Shown here one piece after another: positions 8,316-17,645 of a DNA stretch of 64,000 bases. Each line of letters begins with the position of its first letter. Position 1 is the first letter of the stretch. The translations under genes and the position numbers were made by a program. The stretch is from Actinomycetes bacterium (GTDB taxonomy: Bacteria > Actinomycetota > CALGFH01): assembly GCA_036000965.1 (NCBI GenBank), contig DASYUT010000048.1, forward strand, positions 1 through 64,000, read 5' to 3'. The notes beneath the pieces were generated by a model. That model was given only the letters and a program-made list of their open reading frames with translations. It was not told the origin of the DNA and made no database searches.

Positions 8316-11204
8316 TCAGTGGTCGCCAGCCGCGCTCGGGTCGAACGCGACCCCGGCCCGCCGGGCGAACTCCTCGGCCCGGGCCGCAGCCGCCCGGTGG
8401 GCCACGCGCTCGGCCTCGTAGAGCCGGGCCCGCTCGATCGCCTGCCCGCAGTGGCCGGCGAGCGCGACCATGAACAGGCGGTCCTCCTCGGCGAAGGCGT
8501 GCGGCTCGTCGAAGGTGAGCCCGAGCACGCCCAGGCAGCGATCCTGCACGGCGAGCGGGACGGCCGCCCAGGCCTGCACGTCGGTCATGATCGGGCGCCA
8601 GCCGGGCATGCAGCGCTCGCGCGCGGCCGGGGAGCCGAGGAACACGGGAGTCGAGCACCGCGCCGCCTGGCTGAGCGGCGCGGCCCCGGTGAGCGGCATG
8701 CGGCGCCACTGCTCGACGACCTCTGGCGGGTACCCGAGGGTGGCGACGACCTCGAGGTCGTCCCCATCCACCAGGGCAAGCGCACCGCCCTGCGCGTCCA
8801 GCGCAGCCACTCCCTGGCGGACACCCACCTCGGCGACCTCGCCCGAGGTCAGGGCCTGGGAGAACGCCGCGGTGATGGCCTGGAGCCGGGAGAGCCGGTC
8901 CACCGTCCGCTCGGCCGCGGCGCGTGCCCGCGCCTCGGCCTCGAGCAGCCGCGTCCGCTCGATCGCCAGAGCGGCCCGGTCCGCCACGAGCTGCAGCAGC
9001 TCCAGGTCGGCCTGGCCGAAGTAGCTGGGCATCTCGCTGCCAACGCCGAGGGTGCCGATGATGCGGCCCTCGACCCGCAGGGGCACACAGGCGACGGCGC
9101 GCAGCCGGGCCCCGGCCGCTGCGGCGGTCTGCATCCTGGTCATGGGAAGGTCGGCGACCAGCATGGGCGTCCCGGTGGCGGCCACCCGGCCGGTGACGCC
9201 CTCGCCCATGGGGATGACCGTCCCGGCCAGCTCGTCGCCCAGGCCGAGGAAGGCGCGCAGGCGCAGCGAGCGACCGTCCTCGGTGGGGAGGAACAGGGTG
9301 AGCACGTCGACCGCGAGCACCGCCTTGAGCCGCTCGAGGAGGGCCGCGAGCAGGTCGTCGACGGCGAGGTGGGCCAGGGCGGCGTCGGTGACGGCCTGGA
9401 CCTGGGCCAGACGCCTGGCGTAGTCGCCGGCGTGCGCGGGGATGGTCTCGTCGGCTTGCATGCGCTCGGCCACCAGATTGGCGAACGCATGCAGGGCGGA
9501 GGCCCCCGGGCCGGGCGTCCCGGCAGGCGGTGGCGCTGCGCGGGCCGAGACCTGCCCGAGGATGGCCCCGACGTCCGGCCAGCGTGGATCGGCGAGCGGC
9601 CCGGCGATGCCCACGCCCGGACGGGGGCGGGCCCCGTGGCCTGGCGGCCCGGTGCCGACGACGGCCTGACAGGCGGCGTCGTGCTCCTCGTCGGCGTGGG
9701 TGGCCGGGTCGAACCAGCTGTAGCGTCCCTTCCCACCGCCCTTGGCCGCGTACATGGCGACGTCGGCCCGGCGCAGCAGGGTCCCAGCCTGGTCGAACCC
9801 GCTCGTGGTGGTCGCGATGCCGATGCTCGCATCGACCGTCACCCGCATGCCGTGCAGGTCGACCGGCTCGCGCAAGGCCGCGAGCACCCGGCGGGCGACC
9901 ACGGCGCCAAGCCCGGGATCGGGGACGCCGTCGAGCAGGATCGCGAACTCGTCGCCGCCCAGGCGTGCCGCGGTGTCGCCGGCACGCAGGCAGGTCCGCA
10001 GCCGCCCGGCCACCTCGCCGAGCAGCCGGTCGCCGGCGGCATGCCCGAGGGTGTCGTTGACCCGCTTGAAGTCGTCCAGGTCGATGAAGAGCAGCGCGAC
10101 CTGGCCGGGCACCCGACGGTGGCGCAGCAGCGCCTGCTCGACCCGGTCGACGAACAGCTCGCGCTGGGCGAGCCCGGTGAGCACGTCGTGCAGCGCCCGG
10201 TGCTGCAGCTCGGTGAGCGCGCCGGCGAGGACGCCGAGCAGCCCGGCCATGCGCACCGCCACGAGCACCGAGAGCAGGGCGGAGCCGGCCGCAATGACCA
10301 GCACGTCGGCTGGCGTGCCGACGGACGCCTCGACCGCGAGCAGCGCCGGGGCCAGGAGCGAGACCCCGGCGAGGACGGCCAGCCGGCGGCGGCGCAGCAT
10401 GGGCGCTGGCACGTCGGCCGGCGTGGCCACCCGGGCCATGGACGGGTGCAGCGCGGCAGCGCCCGCGCAGGCGTACGCCGCCATCCAGCCGGCGCTGATC
10501 GGGCTGCCGGCCTGGTACCGGTCGTTGAGACCGAGCACCACGTGGCAGACGTCGGTGGCGAGCATCGCGACCACGCCGGCGCCGAGCAGGCGGTAGGCGG
10601 GAGGCCGGGCACCACCGCCCACCATGAGGCGGGCGGCCACCGCGAGCATGAGCACGTCGAACAGCGGGTAGGCGGTCGAGACAGCCCGGGCGGCCAGGTC
10701 GAGGCCCGGGTCACGCAGGTGGGGGGAGATGAGGAACACCCAGGCGACCAGGGCGGTGCCGGTGGCCACGATCAACCCGTCGACGAGCCCGGCACGGTCG
10801 CGGCCGGGGACGCGGGCGCGGACCAGCAGCAGCAGGCCGACGCCGAACAGGGGATGGCAGGCTAAATAGAAGGCGTCAGCAGCGGTCGGCACGAGCTGGA
10901 CGCCGGGGATGTGGCCTCCGCTGAGGATGTGCCCGCCGCTGGGGAGGATGTGCCCGCCGCTGGGGAGGAGGACGCCGCCCGCGACGTTCGAGAGCAGGCT
11001 GGCGGCCAGCAGCCACCAGGGCAGCGCGCGCCTGGGCCGGTGGGTCCTGACTCCGGTGACCGTGGCCAGCGCCGCGGAGAGCCCGAGCCCGACGTACAGC
11101 ACCTCCCGGGCCAGGTCCGAGCCGACCGTGAGGTAGGCCACGGCGGCCACTCCGCCGGCCAGCAGGTACAGAAGCCAGGCGGGATACCCGCGTCGGTCGC
11201 TCAC
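8316..11204 (-). CDS. membrane diguanylate cyclase with two C-terminal GAF domains
   Basis: 962 residues from a GTG at 11204 (AGGTGG upstream). Residues 10-330 hold about eight to nine hydrophobic helices, a membrane sensor region. The GGDEF domain spans roughly 335-500, with DDFKRVND, an intact active site GGDEF at 416-420 and the product-inhibition RxxD site (RAGD 407-410) exactly five residues before it, so an active, feedback-controlled c-di-GMP synthase is expected. Two GAF domains follow (about 590-740 and 775-925), joined by an Ala/Arg-rich helix. GAF domains after rather than before GGDEF is less common. Residues 78-101 contain a small repeat (GGHILPSGGHILSGGHI). No EAL domain is present. 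Confidence 0.9.
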   Translation of the reverse strand: MSDRRGYPAWLLYLLAGGVAAVAYLTVGSDLAREVLYVGLGLSAALATVTGVRTHRPRRALPWWLLAASLLSNVAGGVLLPSGGHILPSGGHILSGGHIPGVQLVPTAADAFYLACHPLFGVGLLLLVRARVPGRDRAGLVDGLIVATGTALVAWVFLISPHLRDPGLDLAARAVSTAYPLFDVLMLAVAARLMVGGGARPPAYRLLGAGVVAMLATDVCHVVLGLNDRYQAGSPISAGWMAAYACAGAAALHPSMARVATPADVPAPMLRRRRLAVLAGVSLLAPALLAVEASVGTPADVLVIAAGSALLSVLVAVRMAGLLGVLAGALTELQHRALHDVLTGLAQRELFVDRVEQALLRHRRVPGQVALLFIDLDDFKRVNDTLGHAAGDRLLGEVAGRLRTCLRAGDTAARLGGDEFAILLDGVPDPGLGAVVARRVLAALREPVDLHGMRVTVDASIGIATTTSGFDQAGTLLRRADVAMYAAKGGGKGRYSWFDPATHADEEHDAACQAVVGTGPPGHGARPRPGVGIAGPLADPRWPDVGAILGQVSARAAPPPAGTPGPGASALHAFANLVAERMQADETIPAHAGDYARRLAQVQAVTDAALAHLAVDDLLAALLERLKAVLAVDVLTLFLPTEDGRSLRLRAFLGLGDELAGTVIPMGEGVTGRVAATGTPMLVADLPMTRMQTAAAAGARLRAVACVPLRVEGRIIGTLGVGSEMPSYFGQADLELLQLVADRAALAIERTRLLEAEARARAAAERTVDRLSRLQAITAAFSQALTSGEVAEVGVRQGVAALDAQGGALALVDGDDLEVVATLGYPPEVVEQWRRMPLTGAAPLSQAARCSTPVFLGSPAARERCMPGWRPIMTDVQAWAAVPLAVQDRCLGVLGLTFDEPHAFAEEDRLFMVALAGHCGQAIERARLYEAERVAHRAAAARAEEFARRAGVAFDPSAAGDH

Positions 11205-11597
11205 GGACCACCTGGTCTGGGGTCTCGGTGGGGGTGGGTCATGAGGCTCTCATCGGCGGACCGGATCCGGGGTGCGGCGTCGCCAGCCGTCAAGGGACGC
11301 GGCCGCCGGCCGCCGCCCACGCTCTCCGGCCCACGTCAGCGCCCATCTTCGGGTCCCCCTCCGTCACGGCTGGCTGCGAGGCGCTCGTGCCCGGCGAGGC
11401 ACGAACCGCCGCGAAGGGGGGAATTCTTGCATACGGGCGGTCTGTCTGGGGTGGACAAACGCGCAGGTTTCTGCCCAATTTGGCGGCGTCTTCGAGAACC
11501 CGCCTCCCGGTGCCCGTCAACCTTCCAACAGCTTCCCCCGTCAACCTTCCGAGCGGTCCATCCGAGACGCGTCGGGGCACCGTGATAGGTTCGGTCC
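11205..11597 (+). promoter_or_regulatory. divergent intergenic region upstream of the EndoQ-helicase gene
   Basis: 393 bp separate the divergent diguanylate cyclase and EndoQ-helicase genes. I see no convincing gene here. It contains ATTCTTGCATACGGGCGGTC at 11423-11442, which recurs with three mismatches at 16834. Short AT-richer stretches around 11448-11490 (GGACAAACG, CCCAATTTGG) could hold promoter elements, but no confident -35/-10 pair is visible. Confidence 0.4.
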
Positions 11598-14500
11598 ATG
11601 CCCTTCTACGCAGACCTCCACATCCACTCGAAGTACTCAAGGGCTTGCAGTCGGGACTGCGACCTTGAGCACCTCGCCTGGTGGGCGAGACGGAAAGGTC
11701 TTTCGGTAGTCGGCACCGGTGACTTCACCCACCCGGTCTGGTTCGAAACGCTCCGCTCCACGCTGGTGCCGGCCGAGCCCGGCCTTTACCGGCTCCCCGA
11801 CGACGTCGAGCGCGCCGTGTCCCAGCGGCTCCCACCCTCCTGCCACGGGCCGGTCCGCTTCCTGCTCTCGGTCGAGATCGCCACCATCTACAAGCGGGCC
11901 GAGCGCACTCGCAAGCTCCACCACCTGGTCTACATGCCCGACCTGGACGCGGCGGCCGCGTTCAACCGCAGCCTTGGGCGGATCGGGAACCTGGCCTCGG
12001 ACGGCCGGCCCATCCTCGGCCTGGACTCGCGCGACCTGCTCGACATCACCCTGCAGAGCGGCGACGGCGCCTACCTGGTGCCCGCGCACGCCTGGACGCC
12101 CTGGTTCGGCATCCTCGGCTCCAAATCGGGGTTCGACTCGGTCGAGGAGTGCTTCGGGGACCTGACCGGGCACGTCTTCGCGCTGGAGACCGGGCTCTCA
12201 TCGGACCCGGCCATGAACTGGCGGGTGTCCTCGCTGGACCGGTACCGGCTGGTCAGCAACTCCGACGCCCACTCCCCGCCCGCGCTGGCCCGGGAGGCGT
12301 CGGTGTTCGGCACCGAGCTCGACTACTTCGCCTTGCGGCGGGCGCTCGAGACCGGCGAGGGCTTCGGGGGGACGGTGGAGTTCTTCCCCGAGGAGGGCAA
12401 GTACCACCTCGACGGCCATCGCAACTGCGGCGTCTGCCAGGAGCCGGCCGAGACCCGTCGGCGTGGCGAGCGCTGCCCGGTCTGCGGCAAGCCGCTCACG
12501 ATCGGGGTGCTGCACCGGGTGGAGGTGCTCGCGGACCGTTCGGACGGCGCCCGCCCTCCTGGCGCGGCAGGCTTCCGCTGCCTGGTGCCCCTGCCCGAGA
12601 TCCTCGGCGAGCTGCTCGGGGTGGGCCCGAGGAGCAAGGCCGTCGGCCAGGAGGTCGCCGCCCTGGTCGAGCGGCTCGGCCCCGAGCTGGGCATCCTGCA
12701 GGACGTGCCGCTCGAGGAGATCGGGCGGTCAGGGCCGCCGCTGCTCGCCGAGGCCATCGGCCGGCTCCGCCGCGGCGCCGTCGTGCGCGAGGCTGGCTAC
12801 GACGGCGAGTACGGCGTCATCCGCCTGTTCGACCCGGCCGAGCTGCGTGGCCACGGCTCGCTCACGGCCACCCTGTTCGACCCCCCCGACCCCGTGCAGT
12901 CCCCTCCGGCCCGGGCGGCCGCCGGCCTGGAGCCCACCGAGGAGACCGCCGGCCTCGAGCCCACCGAGGAGGCTGCCGGGCCGCCACCCAGCGGGCGCTC
13001 CGCCGGCCCCGAGCCCACCGAGCGCTCCGCCGGGCCGCCACCCAGCGGGCGCTCCGCCGGGCCGCCACCCACCGAGGAGGTAGTCGAGACGCCAGACGGC
13101 TCCGGGGTGGAGCCGCCGCAGCTGGCCGGCGTGGACGCCGCCGGCGTGGTCACGACGGTCCTGGGTGGGCTCGACCCGGACCAGCGGGCGGCCGCCGCGA
13201 CCGTCGAGGGGCCCCTGCTGATCGTGGCCGGGCCGGGCACGGGCAAGACCCGCACGCTCACCCACCGGATCGCCCACCTGGTGGGCGACCATGGCGTCCC
13301 GCCCGAGCGCTGCCTGGCCATCACCTTCACCCGGCGGGCCTGCGAGGAGCTCCACGAGCGGCTCCGCGCCCTGCTCCCCGACGCGGCCGAGCGGGTCCTG
13401 GTGACCACCTTCCACGGGCTCGGGCTGCAGATCGTGCGCGAGCAACGCGAACTGCTCGGCCTCGAAGAAGGCGTCGGCATCGCCGACGAGAGCGAGCGGC
13501 TGGAGCTTGTCCGAGAGGTGTCGGGCGGCTCGGAGCGCGACGCCCGCCGCCTGCTCGATGCGCTCTCGCGCGCCAAAAGGGCCCGGGCCGCCGGCCCGGG
13601 GCAGGGGCCGGGGCCGGGGTCGAGGCCGGGGTCGGAGGCCGGCGAGCTGGCCGACCGGCTCGCCGGCTACGACCGGGCCCTGCGCGAGCGTGGCCTGCTC
13701 GACTTCGACGACCTCCTCACGCTGCCGGTGGCGCTGCTCGGCGCCGACCCCGACCTGGCCAGGTCGTACCGGGACCGCTGGCCGTCGATCTCGGTGGACG
13801 AGTACCAGGACGTCGACGAGCTCCAGTACAGGCTGCTCTGTCTGCTGACCGGCCCGGACGGCCACCTTTGCGCGATCGGCGACCCGGACCAGGCGATCTA
13901 CGGCTTCCGCGGTGCCGACGTGGGGTTCTTCCTCCGCTTCGGGCAGGACTTCCCGGCGGCCAGGACCGTCCGCCTCACGCGCAACTACCGCTCGAGCCGC
14001 GCCATCGTCGACGGCGCGCTCCAGGCCATCGCCCCCTCGACGCTGGTGCGCGGCCGGGTCTTGGCCGCCCATGGCGAGGCGGCTGCGTCGGCGCCCCGGA
14101 TCGTCGTGCAGCAGGCCGCTACCGAGCAGGGGGAAGCCGACCTGGTGGTGCGCACCATCGACGAGCTGCTCGGCGGGTCCTCGTTCTACTCGATCGACAG
14201 CGGCCGGGCCGGCGCGGGCGGCCACGGCCACGGCGGCCTGTCCTTCGCCGACGTCGCCGTCCTGTACCGCACCGACGCCCAGGCCGGGCCGCTGGCCGAG
14301 GCTCTGGCCCGCGCCGGCATGCCGTTCCAGAAGCGCTCGCACGACCGCCTGACCGACCGGCCAGGCGTCCGCGCTGTGATCGCGCTGCTTCGCGTCCAGG
14401 CCGCCGCGGCCGGGCCCGGCGACCCGGACCGACCCTCGGTGCCGGTGCCGGTCCTGACCCGGGTCCACCGGGCCGTGAAGGCGGCCGTCGACGCCCTCGG

Positions 14501-14993
14501 CCCCACCCCGGAGCCCGACGCAGAGGCGGACGTCCGGACCGCCATGGACCTGCTCACACCGCTGGCCGAGCGGTGCGGCGAGGACCTGGGGCGCTTCCTG
14601 GCCGACCTCGCGCTTGGCGCCGAGGTGGATGCGCTGGATCCGCGGGCCGACCGCGTGTCGCTGCTCACCCTGCACGCGGCCAAGGGGCTCGAGTTCCCAG
14701 TGGTATTCCTCACCGGCTGCGAGGACGGCCTGCTCCCCCTCCGCTGGGGCAGGACCGGCGACCTCGACCTCGGCGAGGAGCGCCGGCTGTTCTTCGTCGG
14801 CATGACCCGGGCCAGGTCCCACCTGTACCTGACCCGTGCCAGCCGCCGCACCCGGCACGGCACGATCCGCGAGGCCACGCCCTCCCCGTTCCTGTCCGAC
14901 ATCACCGAGACGCTCCTCGAACGCGTCCACGCCGCGGCCAGATCGCCGCGCCGGCCCGCCACGCCAGCCGGCGACCAGCTCCAGCTCCTCTGA
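11598..14993 (+). CDS. fusion of Endonuclease Q-like PHP nuclease and UvrD/PcrA-type helicase
   Basis: 1131 residues. The N-terminal part (about 1-430) is a PHP-type metal nuclease: ADLHIHSKYSRACS (His8, His10), TGDFTHP, PAHAWTPWFG, NSDAHS, then a four-Cys zinc site (Cys277, Cys280, Cys293, Cys296). This order matches Endonuclease Q, which nicks 5' of deaminated bases or abasic sites. A low-complexity linker (about 434-500) repeats AGPPPSGRS/AGLEPTEE. The C-terminal part is SF1A helicase: Walker A GPGTGKT 545-551, DEYQD from 734, GDPDQAIYGFRGA, HAAKGLEFPVVFLTG and EERRLFFVGMTRA. One protein could therefore incise damaged DNA and unwind from the nick. The start ATG lacks a strong ribosome site. 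Confidence 0.88.
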   Translation: MPFYADLHIHSKYSRACSRDCDLEHLAWWARRKGLSVVGTGDFTHPVWFETLRSTLVPAEPGLYRLPDDVERAVSQRLPPSCHGPVRFLLSVEIATIYKRAERTRKLHHLVYMPDLDAAAAFNRSLGRIGNLASDGRPILGLDSRDLLDITLQSGDGAYLVPAHAWTPWFGILGSKSGFDSVEECFGDLTGHVFALETGLSSDPAMNWRVSSLDRYRLVSNSDAHSPPALAREASVFGTELDYFALRRALETGEGFGGTVEFFPEEGKYHLDGHRNCGVCQEPAETRRRGERCPVCGKPLTIGVLHRVEVLADRSDGARPPGAAGFRCLVPLPEILGELLGVGPRSKAVGQEVAALVERLGPELGILQDVPLEEIGRSGPPLLAEAIGRLRRGAVVREAGYDGEYGVIRLFDPAELRGHGSLTATLFDPPDPVQSPPARAAAGLEPTEETAGLEPTEEAAGPPPSGRSAGPEPTERSAGPPPSGRSAGPPPTEEVVETPDGSGVEPPQLAGVDAAGVVTTVLGGLDPDQRAAAATVEGPLLIVAGPGTGKTRTLTHRIAHLVGDHGVPPERCLAITFTRRACEELHERLRALLPDAAERVLVTTFHGLGLQIVREQRELLGLEEGVGIADESERLELVREVSGGSERDARRLLDALSRAKRARAAGPGQGPGPGSRPGSEAGELADRLAGYDRALRERGLLDFDDLLTLPVALLGADPDLARSYRDRWPSISVDEYQDVDELQYRLLCLLTGPDGHLCAIGDPDQAIYGFRGADVGFFLRFGQDFPAARTVRLTRNYRSSRAIVDGALQAIAPSTLVRGRVLAAHGEAAASAPRIVVQQAATEQGEADLVVRTIDELLGGSSFYSIDSGRAGAGGHGHGGLSFADVAVLYRTDAQAGPLAEALARAGMPFQKRSHDRLTDRPGVRAVIALLRVQAAAAGPGDPDRPSVPVPVLTRVHRAVKAAVDALGPTPEPDAEADVRTAMDLLTPLAERCGEDLGRFLADLALGAEVDALDPRADRVSLLTLHAAKGLEFPVVFLTGCEDGLLPLRWGRTGDLDLGEERRLFFVGMTRARSHLYLTRASRRTRHGTIREATPSPFLSDITETLLERVHAAARSPRRPATPAGDQLQLL

Positions 14994-15039
14994 GCCGGCC
15001 AGACCGTGGCGACATGAGCCGGCCAGACCGTGGCGACAC

Positions 15040-16701
15040 TCAGGGCTCGAGCCGGCGGACCGAGGTGCAGGCGTCCGGCGCCTGGGCGGCGGCGTGCGAT
15101 CCCCGGGCGGTTACGACCCACCCCTCGGCGGCGGCATGCGACCCCTGGGTGGCAGTGCCCGACCCCCCGGCACCGGCCCCCGACCCTTGGGCCACGGGCC
15201 CCGACCCCCCGGCGGCGGTCGCAGACCCCCCGGCGGCGGGTCTGCTCGGCCGGCTCGTCCCCACCGTCCCCCCGTGGTCGGTTTCGGCGACGGTCGTGGC
15301 GGCGCGGCCGGCGAGCATGGCCCGGACCGTGGCGCGGATGCGGGTCACGTCGGGGACCGGATAGCCTCCGGACGCCCAGCCGGCGACGAAGCCGGGGGGC
15401 CCGAAGCCGACCGTGGCCAGGTTCACGCGTTGCCGGCCGGCCAGCTCGACCAGGTCTGGGAGGCGGTCGAGCGGGATGTCGGTGGAGACGTTGCGCTTGA
15501 CGACCGGGACGAGCCGTGGGAAGGCCCGCAGCAGCCGGCGTGCGTCGGTCTGCCTGGCCAGCGAGCCGAGCAGGCAGCGCTGGCGGCGCATGCGGTCGTA
15601 GTCGGTGGTCTCCTTGCGGGCACGGGCGAAGGCGAGCGCGGTCAGCCCGTCGAGATGGTGCCGCCCGGGCTTGATGTGGAACCTCGGCCCGCCGTCACCC
15701 TCCCCGAGCCGGTCGATCTCGACCCGCACAGGCTCCGACACGGTCACCGTCACGCCGCCCAGCGCGTCCACGACCTCGACGAACCCCTTGAGGTCGACCA
15801 GCGCGTAGTGGTCGATGCGGATGCCGAGCAACCGCTCGGCCGCGCCCATGACGGCGGTGACACCAGGGCGCCGGCTACCCGGGAACAGGTCGGGATGCTC
15901 CTCGGCGTAGCCGTACAGCTCGTTCAGGGGGTGGGGGAAGCAGCGGCAGGCGAACGCCCGGGCCGGGCCGTCGGGCAGTGGTACCTGGATCAGGTTGCGC
16001 GGCAGGCCGAACAGCACGGCCCTGCCGGTGGCCGGCTCCATGCTGGCCACGATCATGGTGTCGGTGCGCAGGCCGGTCCGCCCCCACCCGGCGTCGCCGC
16101 CCAGGAGCAGGACGGTGAGGCGGTCGCCGGGGACCGCCGGGGTCGCCCCCCGCACCGGCCGGTCCGCTGCCGTCCAGCTGGGGTCGCGTCTGCCGAAGAC
16201 CGACGCCAGCAGGTCGTACGCCTCGAGGTCGTAGTAGGCGGCCACCGCGTGGGGCGCGGCTGTCAGCCCGAGAACGAGGACGACGACCAGGCGAGCCATG
16301 CCGCGGTGCCGGACCGGCCCGCGCTCGAGGTGGGCGGCGCCCAGACGGTAGGCGTCAGCGACCGAGGAGGCCCGGAATCCGAGCAGTGCGGCGTCGACCG
16401 CGAGCAGGCCGAGCAGCCACTCCGGCCGGACCAGCATGCGGGCCAGCCCGCTCCGGTCCTGCCAGAGCGCCACGCCAGCAAGGACACAGGCGACCGTGAC
16501 CGCGACCATCGCGGCACCCCGGCGCGTCCGGCCGAGGTAGAGCTGGCCGGCTCCTGGCAGCAGGCACGACAGCACCGCAGCGACCAGGGGCCGCGCCCCC
16601 CGCGGGCGGTCGCTCCACCACCGCCGGCGTCCCTGCGAGCCGCCTACCGGCGGCAACTCCAGCTTCTGCTGCACCGTCGTCCCGTCGGTCGCACGCGCCA
16701 T
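15040..16701 (-). CDS. LytR-CpsA-Psr (LCP) family cell-wall protein
   Basis: 553 residues. Four hydrophobic helices lie at about 37-58, 63-81, 92-109 and 135-154, followed by an extracellular LCP domain (about 194-400) with LTVLLLGGD, RTDT at 212-215, GLPRN (Arg235) and the LNELYGYA and FARARKETTDYDRMRRQRC segments. LCP proteins transfer undecaprenyl-linked glycopolymers to peptidoglycan. A helical bundle before the domain, instead of a single anchor, is unusual but known in actinobacteria. The C-terminal 80 residues are a Gly/Ser/Ala repeat tail (GGSATAAGGSGPVAQGS), absent from most members and probably disordered. It is monocistronic. Confidence 0.88.
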   Translation of the reverse strand: MARATDGTTVQQKLELPPVGGSQGRRRWWSDRPRGARPLVAAVLSCLLPGAGQLYLGRTRRGAAMVAVTVACVLAGVALWQDRSGLARMLVRPEWLLGLLAVDAALLGFRASSVADAYRLGAAHLERGPVRHRGMARLVVVLVLGLTAAPHAVAAYYDLEAYDLLASVFGRRDPSWTAADRPVRGATPAVPGDRLTVLLLGGDAGWGRTGLRTDTMIVASMEPATGRAVLFGLPRNLIQVPLPDGPARAFACRCFPHPLNELYGYAEEHPDLFPGSRRPGVTAVMGAAERLLGIRIDHYALVDLKGFVEVVDALGGVTVTVSEPVRVEIDRLGEGDGGPRFHIKPGRHHLDGLTALAFARARKETTDYDRMRRQRCLLGSLARQTDARRLLRAFPRLVPVVKRNVSTDIPLDRLPDLVELAGRQRVNLATVGFGPPGFVAGWASGGYPVPDVTRIRATVRAMLAGRAATTVAETDHGGTVGTSRPSRPAAGGSATAAGGSGPVAQGSGAGAGGSGTATQGSHAAAEGWVVTARGSHAAAQAPDACTSVRRLEP

Positions 16702-17139
16702 CCGAGCACGAACGCAAGGCAGCTGCGACCATGCGCGTCACGAGCGCAGCTCCTGCATTTTTGTAGCCGATCAAGCGGACGCGCAAACGCTGGCGATCCA
16801 CGCTGCGCCGGGCGCCCGAGCCTGCCGGTTGCGATTCCTGCATACGGGAGGTTTGGCCCGGGACCGAACCGGGGAGAGGTCCCTGCGGTACGGCGGGACG
16901 GGGAACGGGTGTAGCCCCCCGCCGGCGGTTGGGGGACCGCCGGGGCAGGGCCGGGCGAGGCCCCCGTTAGCCCTCCCGCCGTACCTGTTCTGGGCTCCAC
17001 CTGCCCCGGCGGTCCTGGCTCCACCTGCCCCGGCGGTCCTGGCTCCACCCGCCCCCGGCGGTCCTGGCTCCACCCGGTCCGGCGGTCCTTGCTCCAGCCC
17101 CGGCGGTCCTGGCTCCACCTGGACCGGCCGGGCCGGGCG
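16702..17139. repeat. non-coding spacer with about six tandem 21-25 bp repeats (16991-17138)
   Basis: The 438-bp spacer between the LCP gene and the holin-like gene (both minus strand) has no credible gene. From 16991 to 17138 it holds about six copies of a unit of 24 bp, consensus CTGGCTCCACCTGCCCCGG followed by CGGTC; unit lengths vary from 21 to 25 bp. It also carries the second copy of ATTCCTGCATACGGGAGGTT (16834-16853). The repeats lie immediately 3' of the holin-like gene and could form strong RNA structure when transcribed on the minus strand. Confidence 0.7.
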
Positions 17140-17520
17140 TCAGCGCTCGTACCTGTCGGGCAGCAGGACGTTGAGCAGGAAGCTCACCACGCTCACCACG
17201 AGCGCGCCGAGCAGGGCGGCGCCGAAGCCGTCGACCTTGAAGGGCAGGTCGACCTGGTCGCTCAGCCACGATGTGAGCAGCAGCATGAGCGCGTTCACCA
17301 CGAAGGTGAACAACCCCAGGGTGAGGATGAACAGCGGAAAGGTGAACAGCCGGACGATCGGCCGGATGATCGCGTTGACCAGGCCGAAGACGACCGCGAC
17401 GCCGAGCAGCGCGAGCGCCCGCTCCCCGGTGGTGCCCTGGCCGATGGTGATGCCGTCCACCAGGGCGGCGGCCGCGGCGAGGGCCGCGGCGTTGACGAGG
17501 ATGCGGACGATGATCCTCAC
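17140..17520 (-). CDS. phage-holin-family-like four-helix membrane protein
   Basis: 126 residues if started at the GTG at 17520, which has AGGGGAGA upstream; an ATG at 17565 (141 residues) has no ribosome site. Four hydrophobic helices fill the protein, with the hallmark segment VFGLVNAIIRPIVRLFTFP followed by LFILTLGLFTFVVNALMLLLTSWL. This matches the small actinobacterial membrane proteins annotated as phage holin family (PF04020). The name is historical; no lytic role is implied and no phage genes are nearby. Function unknown. Confidence 0.8.
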   Translation of the reverse strand: MRIIVRILVNAAALAAAAALVDGITIGQGTTGERALALLGVAVVFGLVNAIIRPIVRLFTFPLFILTLGLFTFVVNALMLLLTSWLSDQVDLPFKVDGFGAALLGALVVSVVSFLLNVLLPDRYER

Positions 17521-17645
17521 GACGACGCCATCTCCCCTGATCGGCTTGGTATGCCGGCGAAGCATGCCACAAATCGGGCGGGCGACGCGCCCGCCTGGTG
17601 GGTGTCCGCCGGGCCGTGTGTTGGTCCACCGCCCCGGCGCGGGGG

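Noticed and set aside
8097-10865. 922-codon plus-strand ORF opposite the diguanylate cyclase
   Set aside because: No motif and typical antisense composition (His/Gly/Gln-rich); the opposite strand encodes GGDEF and GAF domains with all key residues.
12149-15364. 1071-codon plus-strand ORF overlapping the EndoQ-helicase
   Set aside because: Arg/Pro/Ala shadow in another frame of a gene with complete nuclease and helicase motifs.
17140-17565. Prophage indicated by holin-like gene
   Set aside because: The family is a ubiquitous actinobacterial membrane protein; no phage structural, lysis or integrase gene adjoins it.
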